From: Streptomyces sp. NRRL WC-3626
GTDB lineage: Bacteria > Actinomycetota > Actinomycetes > Streptomycetales > Streptomycetaceae
Reading direction: 5' to 3'
Assembly (NCBI RefSeq): GCF_000718785.1
Contig: NZ_JOCA01000012.1
Coordinates: forward strand, 124,001 to 188,000
DNA: 64,000 bases
Shown one piece after another: positions 16,422-25,014 of this stretch (the first letter of the stretch is position 1; each line of letters opens with the position of its first letter). A program made the position numbers and the translations under genes. The notes under the pieces are model-generated. The model was given only the letters and a program-made list of their open reading frames with translations, did no database searches and was not told the DNA's origin.

Positions 16422-17831
16422 TCAGTCGCCGCCCACCGTGAAGCCCGTCACCGTCCCGCCGCCCTCGCGGGGGAACGCGTACGGGGCGCCTCCGTGGGAG
16501 AGGGCTACCTCGCGGACGATGGAGAGGCCCAGGCCCGAGCCCGGCAGGGAGCGGGCGTCGGCGGCTCGGTAGAAGCGGTCGAAGATGCGGGTCAGGTCGT
16601 CGGCGGAGATGCCCGGCCCTCGGTCCCGTACCTCGACCCGGACCGTGCCCGGACGCGCCGGGCCCGCCACCCGGATCTCCACCGGGGCCCGGCCGCCCCG
16701 GTCGAACTTGACCGCGTTCTCCACCAGGTTGGACAGCGCCCGCGTCAGCATCGCCGGCCGCCCGTCGGTCGTCGTGTCGCCGCTCACCTCGACCACGAGC
16801 TCCCGCCCCGTACGCCGCCGGGCGAGCGCCGCTACCTCCTCGGCGATGTCCGCGAGGTCGACCCGCTGGGGCGGCTCGGTGTCGGACTGGCCGGCCGCGA
16901 GTTCGACGAGCTCGTTGACGAGGTCGGTCAGCTCGCGGGCCTCCTGCGTGAGATCGGCGACGAGTTCCTCACGGGTGCCGGGCGGCAGTTCGTCGATGCG
17001 GCGCAGCAGCGAGATGTTGGTGCGCAGCGAGGTCAGCGGCGTACGGAGTTCATGGCCCGCGTCCTGGACCAGTCGGCGCTGGTCCTCCTCGGACTGGGCG
17101 AGCCGGCCCAGCATCCGGTCGAAGGCGCGGCCGAGGCGCCCCACCTCGTCGTATCCGGCGACCGGCACCTGGATGCCGAGCCGCCGGGTGCGGGCGACGG
17201 CCTCGGCGGTGTTGGTGAGCACGACGAGGCGGCGGGTGATGCGCCGGGCCAGCCACCAGCCGAACAGCCCCGCCCCGACCACCACCGCCGCCATCAGGAT
17301 CAGCGTGCGCCGCTGCAGGGCCCGCAGGAGATCCTCGGTGTCGCTGAACTCCTGCGCGACCTGCACCGCGCCCCGGCTTCCGCCCAGCGCGACGGTGGCG
17401 ACGCGGTAGACGTCGTCGCCGACGTCCACGCCCGCGTGCACGACCACCCGCCCGGCGGTGGCGGCCCCCGCGACCCGCCGGTCGGCGTCGACCACCGGCA
17501 GCCCCGGATCGCCGGGATCGAGGACGACGCCGTCCGGCCCCAGCACCTGGACGTCCGTCCGTGCGGGCCGCACCAGGTCGTGGCCGGGAGCGGCGGACGA
17601 GAAGTCGAGCGGTGACATCCGGTTCTCCCGGACCTCGTCCCGCAGGTCCTGCACGACCTCGTCGAACACGGACTGCTGGTCCACCCGCACCAGCCGGGCG
17701 GCCGCGTTGTAGGACAGGATCCCGACCAGCACCGTGATGGTGGCCGTGACCGCCGCGAACGCGACCGCGAAGGTGGTACCCAGGGACAGCAGCCGCAGCC
17801 TGCGGCGGGAGACCGGCCGTCCGTACGACAC
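16422..17831 (-). CDS. Sensor histidine kinase
   Basis: The 469-aa kinase has a first membrane helix at about residues 17-40, an extracytoplasmic sensor of about 135 residues, a second helix at about 176-195, and a HAMP linker. The phosphoacceptor is His260 in QDAGHELRTPLTSLRTN. The ATPase domain shows the N box NLVENAVKFDRGG, the G1 box VRDRGPGISADD and the G2 box GSGLGLSIVREV. It starts with GTG directly after the regulator's TGA, so the two genes are coupled. The domain order is that of MprB/CseC-type envelope-stress sensors, but the stimulus is unknown. Confidence 0.9.
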   Translation of the reverse strand: MSYGRPVSRRRLRLLSLGTTFAVAFAAVTATITVLVGILSYNAAARLVRVDQQSVFDEVVQDLRDEVRENRMSPLDFSSAAPGHDLVRPARTDVQVLGPDGVVLDPGDPGLPVVDADRRVAGAATAGRVVVHAGVDVGDDVYRVATVALGGSRGAVQVAQEFSDTEDLLRALQRRTLILMAAVVVGAGLFGWWLARRITRRLVVLTNTAEAVARTRRLGIQVPVAGYDEVGRLGRAFDRMLGRLAQSEEDQRRLVQDAGHELRTPLTSLRTNISLLRRIDELPPGTREELVADLTQEARELTDLVNELVELAAGQSDTEPPQRVDLADIAEEVAALARRRTGRELVVEVSGDTTTDGRPAMLTRALSNLVENAVKFDRGGRAPVEIRVAGPARPGTVRVEVRDRGPGISADDLTRIFDRFYRAADARSLPGSGLGLSIVREVALSHGGAPYAFPREGGGTVTGFTVGGD

Positions 17832-18545
17832 TCAGCCCTCCCGCAGCACGTAACCCACCCCGCGCACCGTGTGGATCAGCTGCGGCGCGCCGGGCTCGTC
17901 GAGTTTGCGGCGCAGGTAGCCGACGTAGACGGCGAGGTTCTTGGAGCCGGGGCCGAAGTCGTAGCCCCAGATGCGGTCGTAGATCGTGGAGTGGTCGAGG
18001 ACGATGCCGGCGTGCCGGATCAGGAGCTCCAGGAGTTCGAACTCGGTGCGGGTCAGCTCCAGTTCGCGGGTGCCCCGCCAGGCGCGGCGGGCCTGTGGGT
18101 CCATGCGCAGGCCGGCCGCCCCGAGGAAGCGGCCGGAGGGGTCCGGTTTCGGCTCCGCCGCAGGCTCGGGTACAGCAGGCGCCGCGCGGCGCAGCAGGGC
18201 GCGGAGGCGGGCGAAAACCTCCTCGACGTCGAACGGTTTGACGACGTAGTCGTCCGCGCCGGCGTCCAGGCCCGCGATCCGGTCGGCGGTCTCCACCAGG
18301 GCCGTCAGCATCAGTACGGGGGTGCTGTCGCCCTCGGCGCGCAGGACCCGGCACACCTGGAGTCCGTCGATGCCGGGCATCATCACGTCCAGGACCAGGA
18401 TGTCGGGGCGGCTGCGGTGGGCCTGGGCGAGGGCCTCGACGCCGTCGGCCACGGCCGTGACGCGGTAGCCCTCCAGGGTGAGGGCCCGCTCCAGGGCGTT
18501 GCGGATCGCGCGGTCGTCTTCGGCGAGGAGAACGGTGTGCGGCAC
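17832..18545 (-). CDS. OmpR/PhoB-family response regulator
   Basis: The 237-aa protein has a receiver domain with the acidic pair EDD at 9-11, phosphoacceptor Asp53 in ILVLDVMMPG, Thr in LMLTALVE and Lys in DDYVVKPFD, then a linker rich in Pro/Ala and a winged-helix output domain ending DEPGAPQLIHTVRGVGYVLR. It resembles MprA-like regulators. It is the first gene of the pair with the kinase. No neighbouring gene is an evident target. Confidence 0.92.
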   Translation of the reverse strand: MPHTVLLAEDDRAIRNALERALTLEGYRVTAVADGVEALAQAHRSRPDILVLDVMMPGIDGLQVCRVLRAEGDSTPVLMLTALVETADRIAGLDAGADDYVVKPFDVEEVFARLRALLRRAAPAVPEPAAEPKPDPSGRFLGAAGLRMDPQARRAWRGTRELELTRTEFELLELLIRHAGIVLDHSTIYDRIWGYDFGPGSKNLAVYVGYLRRKLDEPGAPQLIHTVRGVGYVLREG

Positions 18546-18681
18546 GCGGCCCAGTGTGCCAAGCCGGGTCCCCCGCCGGTCGTGGCGGACGGGATCGGGG
18601 GTGCTTCTTACTCCGCTCTCACCCGGTGGGGGGCACGTGGTGGCCGTGGGCCGTCCGGCCGCGTTCCTCGTCGTTCGCCGG

Positions 18682-18879
18682 TGCGGCGGCCGCGGGCGGG
18701 AGGGGCTTGAGCCGGGGGTTTCCGCCCCCGCCGCCCCATCCCATCCCGTCCCGTCCCCTGGGGCGCTGTCCCCAGGCCCCTGCGGCGGCCGCGGGCGGGA
18801 GGGGCTTGAGCCGGGGGTTTCCGCCCCCGCCGCCCCATCCCATCCCGTCCCGTTCCCGGGGGCGCTGCCCCCAGACCCC
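18682..18879. repeat. 99-bp tandem direct repeat, two copies
   Basis: Copy 1 (18682-18780) and copy 2 (18781-18879) begin TGCGGCGGCCGCGGGCGGGA and match almost throughout, with a few changes near the right ends. A third copy begins (GCGGCGGAGCC) but diverges at once. Each unit contains facing G- and C-runs that could fold as hairpins. It fills most of the 386-base gap between the regulator start and the convergent-side FMN reductase stop; no gene is visible there. Confidence 0.85.
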
Positions 18880-18931
18880 CGCGGCGGAGCCGCACGTCAG
18901 CTCAGCCCCGCGCCCCACTTACGCGCGCGTC

Positions 18932-19558
18932 TCAGCCCGCCGGTCGCAGCGCCGCCAGCCGTTCCTCGAACGGGGTGACCTCCTCGAAGGAGTCCCGCCT
19001 GGGGAGCGGGCGGGCCGTGGACAGGCCCGCCATCAGGGTCGCGAGTTCGCCCGCCGCGCGGTCGATACGGCCGTCCAGGCCCTCCGCGCCCCAGTCCTCC
19101 GAGGCCGCGTAGACGCCGGTCGGGACGACGACGGCCCGCAGGTAGGAGAAGAGCGGCCGCAGCGCGTGGTCCAGGACCAGGGAGTGCCGGGCCGTGCCGC
19201 CGGTCGCCGCGATCAGCACCGGCTTCCCGGCGAGCGCGTCGGGGTCACTGACGCTCAGCGCGTCGAAGAACGACTTGAACAGCCCGCTGTACGACGCCGA
19301 GAACACCGGCGTGACCACGATCAGCCCGTCGGCCCCGGCCACCGCGTCGAACGCGGCGGCCAGCGCACCGGCCGGGAACCCGTTGGTGAAGGTGTGCGCG
19401 ATCTCCACCGCGAGGTCGCGCAGCTCGATCACCCGCACGTCCGCCGGCCCGGGTTCCGGCGCCGTCGCGGCCGGGGCGGCGACCGCGGCGAGGCGTTCGC
19501 CGAGCAGCCGGGTGGAGGACGGGACGCTCAGCCCCGCCGACACGACGACGAGCTTCAT
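18932..19558 (-). CDS. NAD(P)H-dependent FMN reductase
   Basis: The 208-aa flavodoxin-fold protein starts MKLVVVSAGLSVPSSTRLLG, has the FMN loop VVTPVFSASYSGLFKSFFDAL and ends ATGGTARHSLVLDHALRPLFSY. It is the SsuE/MsuE-like reductase that supplies reduced flavin to its partner. Its start overlaps the stop of the LLM monooxygenase gene (ATGA), the usual pairing in actinobacteria (the CE1758/CE1759-type pair). Confidence 0.88.
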   Translation of the reverse strand: MKLVVVSAGLSVPSSTRLLGERLAAVAAPAATAPEPGPADVRVIELRDLAVEIAHTFTNGFPAGALAAAFDAVAGADGLIVVTPVFSASYSGLFKSFFDALSVSDPDALAGKPVLIAATGGTARHSLVLDHALRPLFSYLRAVVVPTGVYAASEDWGAEGLDGRIDRAAGELATLMAGLSTARPLPRRDSFEEVTPFEERLAALRPAG

Positions 19559-20658
19559 GCGCCGACTCCTTCCTTCTTCTTCGCGCCGGCCAGCAACGAG
19601 GCGTGGACGGGCGCGTCCGGCACGTCCGCCGGACGGTTCTTCGCGAACTCCTTCCGCAGCACCGGCACGACCTCCTCACCCAGCAGGTCGAGCTGCTCAA
19701 GGACGGTCTTCAGGGGCAGTCCGGCGTGGTCCATCAGGAACAGCTGGCGCTGGTAGTCACCGGCGTACTCGCGGAACGACAGCGTCTTCTCGATGACCTG
19801 CTGCGGGGAGCCCACGGTCAGCGGGGTCTGCTGGGTGAACTCCTCCAGCGACGGGCCGTGCCCGTAGACCGGCGCGACGTCGAAGTAGGGGCGGAACTCG
19901 CGCACCGCGTCCTGCGAGTTCTTCCGCATGAACACCTGCCCGCCGAGCCCGACGATCGCCTGCTCGGGGGTGCCGTGCCCGTAGTGGGCGTAGCGGGCCC
20001 GGTACAGCTCGATCATGCGCTTGGTGTGGTCGGCCGGCCAGAAGATGTTGTTGTGGAAGAAGCCGTCGCCGTAGTACGCGGCCTGCTCGGCGATCTCCGG
20101 CGAGCGGATCGAGCCGTGCCACACGAACGGCGGTACGCCGTCCAGCGGGCGGGGCGTGGAGGTGAAGCCCTGCAGCGGGGTGCGGAACTTTCCCTCCCAG
20201 TCGACGACGTCCTCACGCCACAGCCGGTGCAGCAGCGCGTAGTTCTCGACGGCGAGGTTGATGCCCTGGCGGATGTCCTTCCCGAACCAGGGGTAGACCG
20301 GGCCGGTGTTCCCGCGCCCCATCATCAGGTCCACCCGGCCGTCGGCCAGGTGCTGGAGCATCGCGAAGTCCTCGGCGATCTTCACCGGGTCGTTGGTGGT
20401 GATCAGGGTGGTCGAGGTGGAGAGGACCAGCCGCTCGGTGCGGGCCGCGATGTAGCCGAGCATGGTCGTCGGCGAGGACGGCACGAACGGCGGGTTGTGG
20501 TGCTCACCGGTCGCGAAGACGTCCAGGCCCACCTCCTCGGCCTTCAGCGCGATGGCGACCATGGCCTTGATGCGCTCACGCTCGGTCGGCGTACGACCCG
20601 TGGTCGGGTCGGGCGTGACATCCCCGACGCTGAAGATCCCGAACTGCATCCCGCTCAC
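19555..20658 (-). CDS. LLM-class flavin-dependent monooxygenase
   Basis: The 367-aa protein is a luciferase-like TIM-barrel enzyme: MQFGIFSVGDVTPDPTTGRT at the start, EEVGLDVFATGEHHNPPFVP, STSTTLITTNDPVKIAEDFA, the substrate/flavin segment LMMGRGNTGPVYPWFG, and VGSPQQVIEKTLSF. It uses reduced FMN from the reductase encoded next to it; the substrate is not evident from sequence. A MarR gene lies immediately upstream on the same strand and an inverted repeat sits in the leader. Confidence 0.88.
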   Translation of the reverse strand: MSGMQFGIFSVGDVTPDPTTGRTPTERERIKAMVAIALKAEEVGLDVFATGEHHNPPFVPSSPTTMLGYIAARTERLVLSTSTTLITTNDPVKIAEDFAMLQHLADGRVDLMMGRGNTGPVYPWFGKDIRQGINLAVENYALLHRLWREDVVDWEGKFRTPLQGFTSTPRPLDGVPPFVWHGSIRSPEIAEQAAYYGDGFFHNNIFWPADHTKRMIELYRARYAHYGHGTPEQAIVGLGGQVFMRKNSQDAVREFRPYFDVAPVYGHGPSLEEFTQQTPLTVGSPQQVIEKTLSFREYAGDYQRQLFLMDHAGLPLKTVLEQLDLLGEEVVPVLRKEFAKNRPADVPDAPVHASLLAGAKKKEGVGA

Positions 20659-20665
20659 CCTCCAG

Positions 20666-20682
20666 GTTGTTTACGGTTCAAC
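20666..20682. promoter_or_regulatory. Candidate MarR operator
   Basis: GTTG at 20666-20669 and CAAC at 20679-20682 flank TTTACGGTT, giving an imperfect dyad in an A+T-rich patch just before the LLM monooxygenase start. The position suits repression by the MarR protein encoded next door. Confidence 0.45.
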
Positions 20683-20730
20683 TATACCCCTGGAACGGTG
20701 CACCCGGCCGGACTATTCCACCCACCCGCA

Positions 20731-21210
20731 CTACCCCTCGGCGAACCCCGACCGCAGCCGCGCCGCCTGCTCCGCACCGAACTCCGTCGTACGCCGCATA
20801 TGGTCGATGAACAGCGCCAGCTGCCCGTCGTCGAGATCGTCGAACAACGCGAACCAGCCCCCGCCGACCCGCTCCCACACCCGCCCGAACTCCGCCGCCT
20901 TCTCCGGCACCACCGCCACCAGCACCACCCGGCGGTCCCCCGCGTCCCGCTCCCGCACCACCTGCCCCGCCCGCTCCAGCCGGTCCACCAGCCGCGTCGC
21001 CGACCCCGTCGTCAGCCCCGTCAGCTCCGCGACCCGGCCCGTGGTCACCGGGCCGCCCTCCAGCGTCAGCAGGTTCAGACACTGCACATCGGTCGGATGC
21101 AGCCCCAGATGATCCGCCAGCGCCTGGTTGAACAGCGCGTACGCCGCCACGTACCGCCGCGACACCACACCCAGCTCCGCCAGCAGCCAGGCCCGCGTGA
21201 CTCCCGCCAT
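20731..21210 (-). CDS. MarR-family transcriptional regulator
   Basis: The 159-aa protein has the MarR core: ALADHLGLHPTDVQCLNLLT, the recognition helix VAELTGLTTGSATRLVDRLERAG and wing VVRERDAGDRRVVLVAVVPE, ending in a dimerisation helix. ATG at 21210 (MAGVTRAWLL) is preferred over a 12-codon longer frame because GAGAGGAGCC lies eight bases before it. Its target is probably the monooxygenase-reductase pair downstream, whose leader holds an inverted repeat. Confidence 0.87.
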   Translation of the reverse strand: MAGVTRAWLLAELGVVSRRYVAAYALFNQALADHLGLHPTDVQCLNLLTLEGGPVTTGRVAELTGLTTGSATRLVDRLERAGQVVRERDAGDRRVVLVAVVPEKAAEFGRVWERVGGGWFALFDDLDDGQLALFIDHMRRTTEFGAEQAARLRSGFAEG

Positions 21211-21305
21211 CCGCGGCTCCTCTCCACTCCCGCGCAGGTATCCCACCCCCGGCCCGGCGGCAGGCGCCGCCCATCGGGTGACAGGCGGAATGCGAAGCTG
21301 CCCCC

Positions 21306-21641
21306 ATGCTCATCCTGCGCTCCGCCACCCTGTTCGTCCTCGCCGCCGTACTCGAGATCGGCGGCGCCTGGCTGGTCTGGCAGGGCGTACGCGAGAACCG
21401 GGGCTGGATGTGGGCGGCCGGCGGTGTCCTCGCCCTCGGCGCCTACGGCTTCGTCGCCACCTTCCAGCCCGACGCCCACTTCGGCCGCGTCCTCGCCGCG
21501 TACGGCGGCATCTTCGTCGCCGGCTCCCTCCTGTGGGGCGCGGTCGCCGACGGCTACCGCCCGGACCGCTGGGACATCACCGGCGCCCTCGTCTGCCTCA
21601 CCGGCATGGCCCTGATCATGTGGGCCCCGCGCAACGGCTGA
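21306..21641 (+). CDS. YnfA-family small membrane protein
   Basis: The 111-aa protein has four hydrophobic helices and the family motifs [18 protein letters not shown] in the first part and [26 protein letters not shown] toward the end (given as residues 66-91). YnfA/UPF0060 proteins are small inner-membrane proteins related in shape to SMR exporters; their substrate is not settled. It stands alone, divergent from marR. Confidence 0.9.
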   Translation: MLILRSATLFVLAAVLEIGGAWLVWQGVRENRGWMWAAGGVLALGAYGFVATFQPDAHFGRVLAAYGGIFVAGSLLWGAVADGYRPDRWDITGALVCLTGMALIMWAPRNG

Positions 21642-21720
21642 CACGCCCGCCGGTCACCCGGCCGGCCCCGTTTATGCTGGCCGCGACCGCACACGCACGC
21701 ACCCGCCCGAGGAGCAGCCC

Positions 21721-22494
21721 ATGGCCGCCGCACCGCCCGCCGCGTCCCGTATCGCCGTCGTCACGGGTGCGAGCAGCGGAATCGGCGCCGCCACCGCCCG
21801 CCGCCTCGCCGAAGCCGGCTACCGCGTCGTCCTCACCGCCCGCCGCAAGGACCGTATCGAGGCCCTCGCCGAGGAGATCGGCGCGGCCGGCCACACGGCC
21901 ACCGCCTACCCCCTCGACGTCACCGACCGCGCCGCCGTCGACGAGTTCGCCACCGCCTTCAGGACGATCGGCGTCCTCGTCAACAACGCCGGCGGAGCGC
22001 TCGGCGCCGACCCCGTCGCCACCGGCGACCCGGAGCAGTGGCGCACGATGTACGAGACGAACGTCCTCGGCACCCTCAACCTCACCCAGGCCCTGCTCCC
22101 CAAGCTGGACGCGAGCGGCGACGGCACGATCGTGATCGTCTCCTCCACCGCCGGCCACGCCACCTACGAGGGCGGCGGGGGCTACGTCGCCGCCAAGCAC
22201 GGCGCCCACGTCCTCGCCGAGACCCTGCGCCTGGAGATCGTCGGCCGCCCGGTGCGCGTCATCGAGATCGCGCCCGGCATGGTGCGGACCGACGAGTTCG
22301 CCCTCACCCGCTTCGGCGGCGACACGGAGAAGGCCGCCAAGGTCTACCAGGGCGTCGCCGAACCCCTCACCGCCGACGACGTCGCCGACACCATCACCTG
22401 GGCGGTCACCCGCCCGCCCCACGTCAACATCGACCTGATGGTGGTCCGCCCCCGCGCCCAGGCGTCCAACACCAAGGTCCACCGGGAGTCCTGA
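21721..22494 (+). CDS. Short-chain dehydrogenase/reductase
   Basis: The 257-aa enzyme has the SDR cofactor loop VVTGASSGIGAATARRLAEA, NNAGG, the catalytic Ser in VIVSSTAGHATYEG, and YVAAKHG with catalytic Tyr and Lys. Arg residues after the second strand (TARRKDRIE) point to NADP(H). The closest recognisable pattern is the YdfG-like serine/3-hydroxy acid dehydrogenase group (MVRTDEFALTRFGGD). Its stop overlaps the start of a 47-aa membrane peptide gene. Confidence 0.9.
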   Translation: MAAAPPAASRIAVVTGASSGIGAATARRLAEAGYRVVLTARRKDRIEALAEEIGAAGHTATAYPLDVTDRAAVDEFATAFRTIGVLVNNAGGALGADPVATGDPEQWRTMYETNVLGTLNLTQALLPKLDASGDGTIVIVSSTAGHATYEGGGGYVAAKHGAHVLAETLRLEIVGRPVRVIEIAPGMVRTDEFALTRFGGDTEKAAKVYQGVAEPLTADDVADTITWAVTRPPHVNIDLMVVRPRAQASNTKVHRES

Positions 22495-22637
22495 TGCCCG
22501 CCGACGAGACCGAACAGCGCCGCCTCGCCCTGGAGAAGAAGCGCGAACGCTACGTCTGGTACTACCTCGGCTACTTCCTCTTCGGCATCCACATCGTCGC
22601 CTTCGTCATGATCTACGCGGTCATGCACGCGAAGTAG
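22494..22637 (+). CDS. Small single-pass membrane protein, 47 aa
   Basis: The peptide starts MPADETEQRRLALEKKRERY and ends with one hydrophobic helix (YYLGYFLFGIHIVAFVMIYAV) and a short cytoplasmic-type tail MHAK. The N-terminal half is charged and probably helical. It matches the small Streptomyces proteins annotated as DUF6126 as I recall. It is coupled to the SDR gene by a TGATG overlap and its stop codon lies inside the terminator stem. Confidence 0.75.
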   Translation: MPADETEQRRLALEKKRERYVWYYLGYFLFGIHIVAFVMIYAVMHAK

Positions 22638-22664
22638 CGGACTCCCGCGCGGAGTCCGCTACTT
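22632..22664. terminator. Bidirectional intrinsic terminator
   Basis: A perfect 14-bp stem, AAGTAGCGGACTCC (22632-22645) and its complement (22651-22664), encloses a 5-base loop. It lies between convergent genes, and the A/T ends give short U-tracts in both directions. It includes the upstream gene's stop codon. Confidence 0.85.
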
Positions 22665-22681
22665 GACGTCCCGCCGTCGCG

Positions 22682-23875
22682 TCAGCCCTTCACGCAGACG
22701 ACCTGCTTCAGCTTCGCGACGACCTCGACGAGGTCCCGCTGCTGGTCGATGACCTGCTCGATCGGCTTGTAGGCGCCCGGGATCTCGTCCACGACGCCGG
22801 AGTCCTTACGGCACTCCACGCCCCGTGTCTGCTCCTCCAGGTCCTTCGTCGAGAAGCGCCGCTTCGCCGCGTTGCGGCTCATCCGCCGACCCGCGCCGTG
22901 CGACGCCGAGTTGAAGGACGCGGCGTTCCCGAGACCCTTGACGATGTACGAACCCGTGCCCATGGAGCCCGGGATGATCCCGTAGTCGCCGGAGCCCGCG
23001 CGGATCGCGCCCTTGCGGGTCACCAGCAGGTCCATGCCGTCGTAGCGCTCCTCGGCCACGTAGTTGTGATGCGCGCTGATCTCCTGCTCGAAGGTCGGCC
23101 TGGCCTTCTTGAACTCCTTGCGGATCACGTCCTTCAGGAGCGCCATCATGATCGAGCGGTTGCGCTTCGCGTACTCCTGCGCCCAGAACAGGTCGTTGCG
23201 GTACGCCGCCATCTGCGGGGTGTCCGCGACGAAGACGGCGAGATCGCGATCGACCAGACCCTGGTTGTGCGGGAGCTTCTGCGCGATGCCGATGTGGTGC
23301 TCGGCCAGTTCCTTGCCGATGTTGCGGGAACCGGAGTGCAGCATCAGCCAGACGGAGTCGGACGTATCGACACAAACTTCTATAAAATGATTTCCGGAGC
23401 CCAGCGTTCCCATCTGCTTGGTCGCCCGCTCCTCCCGGAACTTCACCGCGTCCGCGACCCCGCCGAAGCAGCCCCAGAAGTCGTCCCAGCCGGCCGTCGC
23501 GAAGGCGTGGAAGCGGGTCGGGTCGACCGGGTCGTCGTGCATGCCGCGGCCGACCGGGATCGCCTGCTCGACCTTCGAGCGGAGGCGGGACAGGTCGCCC
23601 GGGAGGTCGTTGGCCGTCAGGGACGTCTTCACCGCGGACATGCCGCAGCCGATGTCCACGCCCACCGCCGCCGGACACACCGCACCCCGCATCGCGATGA
23701 CCGAGCCGACCGTGGCGCCCTTGCCGTAGTGCACGTCCGGCATGACCGCCAGGCCCTTGATCCACGGCAGGGTGGCGACATTGCGCAACTGCTGGAGCGC
23801 GCCCTCCTCCACCGTCGCCGGATCCGCCCACATCCGGATCGGCACCTTCGCACCCGGCAGTTCCACGTACGACAT
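22682..23875 (-). CDS. rtcB: RNA-splicing ligase RtcB
   Basis: RtcB joins RNA 2',3'-cyclic-phosphate (3'-phosphate) ends to 5'-hydroxyl ends using GTP and Mn2+. The 397-aa protein has the metal-binding motifs MPDVHYGKGATVGSVIA, VGVDIGCGMSAV, GSGNHFIEV and LHSGSRNIG, and the SHGAGRRMSR motif with the histidine that becomes guanylylated. No archease or rtcR partner is adjacent. One internal stretch (23364-23393) coding for the GNHFIEV region uses very A/T-rich codons, quite unlike the rest of the gene. ATG at 23875 is chosen; the frame remains open another 186 codons upstream without similarity. Confidence 0.95.
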   Translation of the reverse strand: MSYVELPGAKVPIRMWADPATVEEGALQQLRNVATLPWIKGLAVMPDVHYGKGATVGSVIAMRGAVCPAAVGVDIGCGMSAVKTSLTANDLPGDLSRLRSKVEQAIPVGRGMHDDPVDPTRFHAFATAGWDDFWGCFGGVADAVKFREERATKQMGTLGSGNHFIEVCVDTSDSVWLMLHSGSRNIGKELAEHHIGIAQKLPHNQGLVDRDLAVFVADTPQMAAYRNDLFWAQEYAKRNRSIMMALLKDVIRKEFKKARPTFEQEISAHHNYVAEERYDGMDLLVTRKGAIRAGSGDYGIIPGSMGTGSYIVKGLGNAASFNSASHGAGRRMSRNAAKRRFSTKDLEEQTRGVECRKDSGVVDEIPGAYKPIEQVIDQQRDLVEVVAKLKQVVCVKG

Positions 23876-24091
23876 AACGTCCCCATTCCCCCGTAAGTCA
23901 TCAGAAGTCACGAACCGCAAAACCGGCGCCGAGGTCGACGAAAAGGGATGACGGACCGGCGTCCACGGCAGTGCGTGCGATACACATTGTCTGCCGGGGA
24001 CGCCCCCGTGCGGCAAGCGATTAACCAGCGGGGACACTGGTAGGACCCGGCGGGCTCCGGCCCGCGCCCCACCGTCGAGAGGAGCCCGAAC

Positions 24092-24895
24092 GTGCAGCGC
24101 AAGGCGTACGTATCCGGCGTCGCCGCGCTCCTGGCGGCCGTCCTGACCGGCTGCACCGGCAGCCCGGACGACGGCGGTCAGTCGGACAACTCCAACCCGG
24201 GAAGCGCCGGTACGGCCACGCAGGCGGCCCAGCCCGGCCGGTACGCCACGCTGCCCGAGCCGTGTGGTGTGGTCGACGACGCGACGCTCGACCAACTCCT
24301 GCCCGGCATCGGACAGATGGCCGACCTGGACAAGCGCGAGAAGGCGTACGCGGGCGCGGCGACGCTCACGTACGACACCGACCGCAAGGTGGGCTGCCGT
24401 TGGAAGGTGGAGTCGGCGGAGGCGACCGACCATCTGCTGGTCGACTTCGAGCGGGTCGTCTCGTACGACAACGCGGTCAGCGACGACGCCCAGGCCGGGG
24501 AACTCTTCGCGACGAAGCAGTCGGCGGCGCGGCTGCCGGAGCCGACGGTGACGTCCACGGAGTCCGGTGCGCCGTCCACCGACCCTTCCGCCGGCCCGAG
24601 TTCGTCGGGTTCCGCGTCGCCGGACGCCACCTCGCCGTCGGCCCCGCCGACCGACCTCCAGCCGCGGCTGCTGGAGGATCTTGGCGACGAGGCGTTCCTC
24701 GACGACGAGCTGGACAGCTCCGGTTCGACCGCCAAGCAGCGCACGGTGACTGTGGCGTTCCGCACGTCCAATGTGATCGTGACGATCGAGTACGCGGAGC
24801 AGCCGATGACCGTCGGTGTCGTCCCGGACAGCAAGGAATTGCAGGACAGGGCAAGGAAACTGGCCGCCGAGCTGGCCGACTCACTGGGCGGCTGA
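24092..24895 (+). CDS. DUF3558-type lipoprotein
   Basis: The 267-aa protein has a lipoprotein signal peptide with the lipobox LTGC (Cys near residue 21), a low-complexity linker, and a folded part beginning LPEPCGVVDDATLDQLLPG, with a second cysteine in KVGCRWKVES that probably pairs with the first. A Ser/Pro-rich insert of about 40 residues divides the domain. It is followed by a paralogue with the same layout, which suggests tandem duplication. Function of DUF3558 lipoproteins is unknown; it is predicted to be outside the cytoplasmic membrane. Confidence 0.8.
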   Translation: MQRKAYVSGVAALLAAVLTGCTGSPDDGGQSDNSNPGSAGTATQAAQPGRYATLPEPCGVVDDATLDQLLPGIGQMADLDKREKAYAGAATLTYDTDRKVGCRWKVESAEATDHLLVDFERVVSYDNAVSDDAQAGELFATKQSAARLPEPTVTSTESGAPSTDPSAGPSSSGSASPDATSPSAPPTDLQPRLLEDLGDEAFLDDELDSSGSTAKQRTVTVAFRTSNVIVTIEYAEQPMTVGVVPDSKELQDRARKLAAELADSLGG

Positions 24896-25014
24896 GCCCG
24901 GTTCACGGCTCCTGCGCCCCCGCTCGCAAAGCACCCGAAGGTGGGCCGCCCGGGTGGCTCACCGCGTACGGTGACCCCTCGGACCCCGTTTTGACCGCAG
25001 GGAACACGAGCGTC

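Noticed and set aside
18682..18879. CRISPR-like array
   Set aside because: The repeats are directly abutting 99-base units without spacers, and no cas genes are present.
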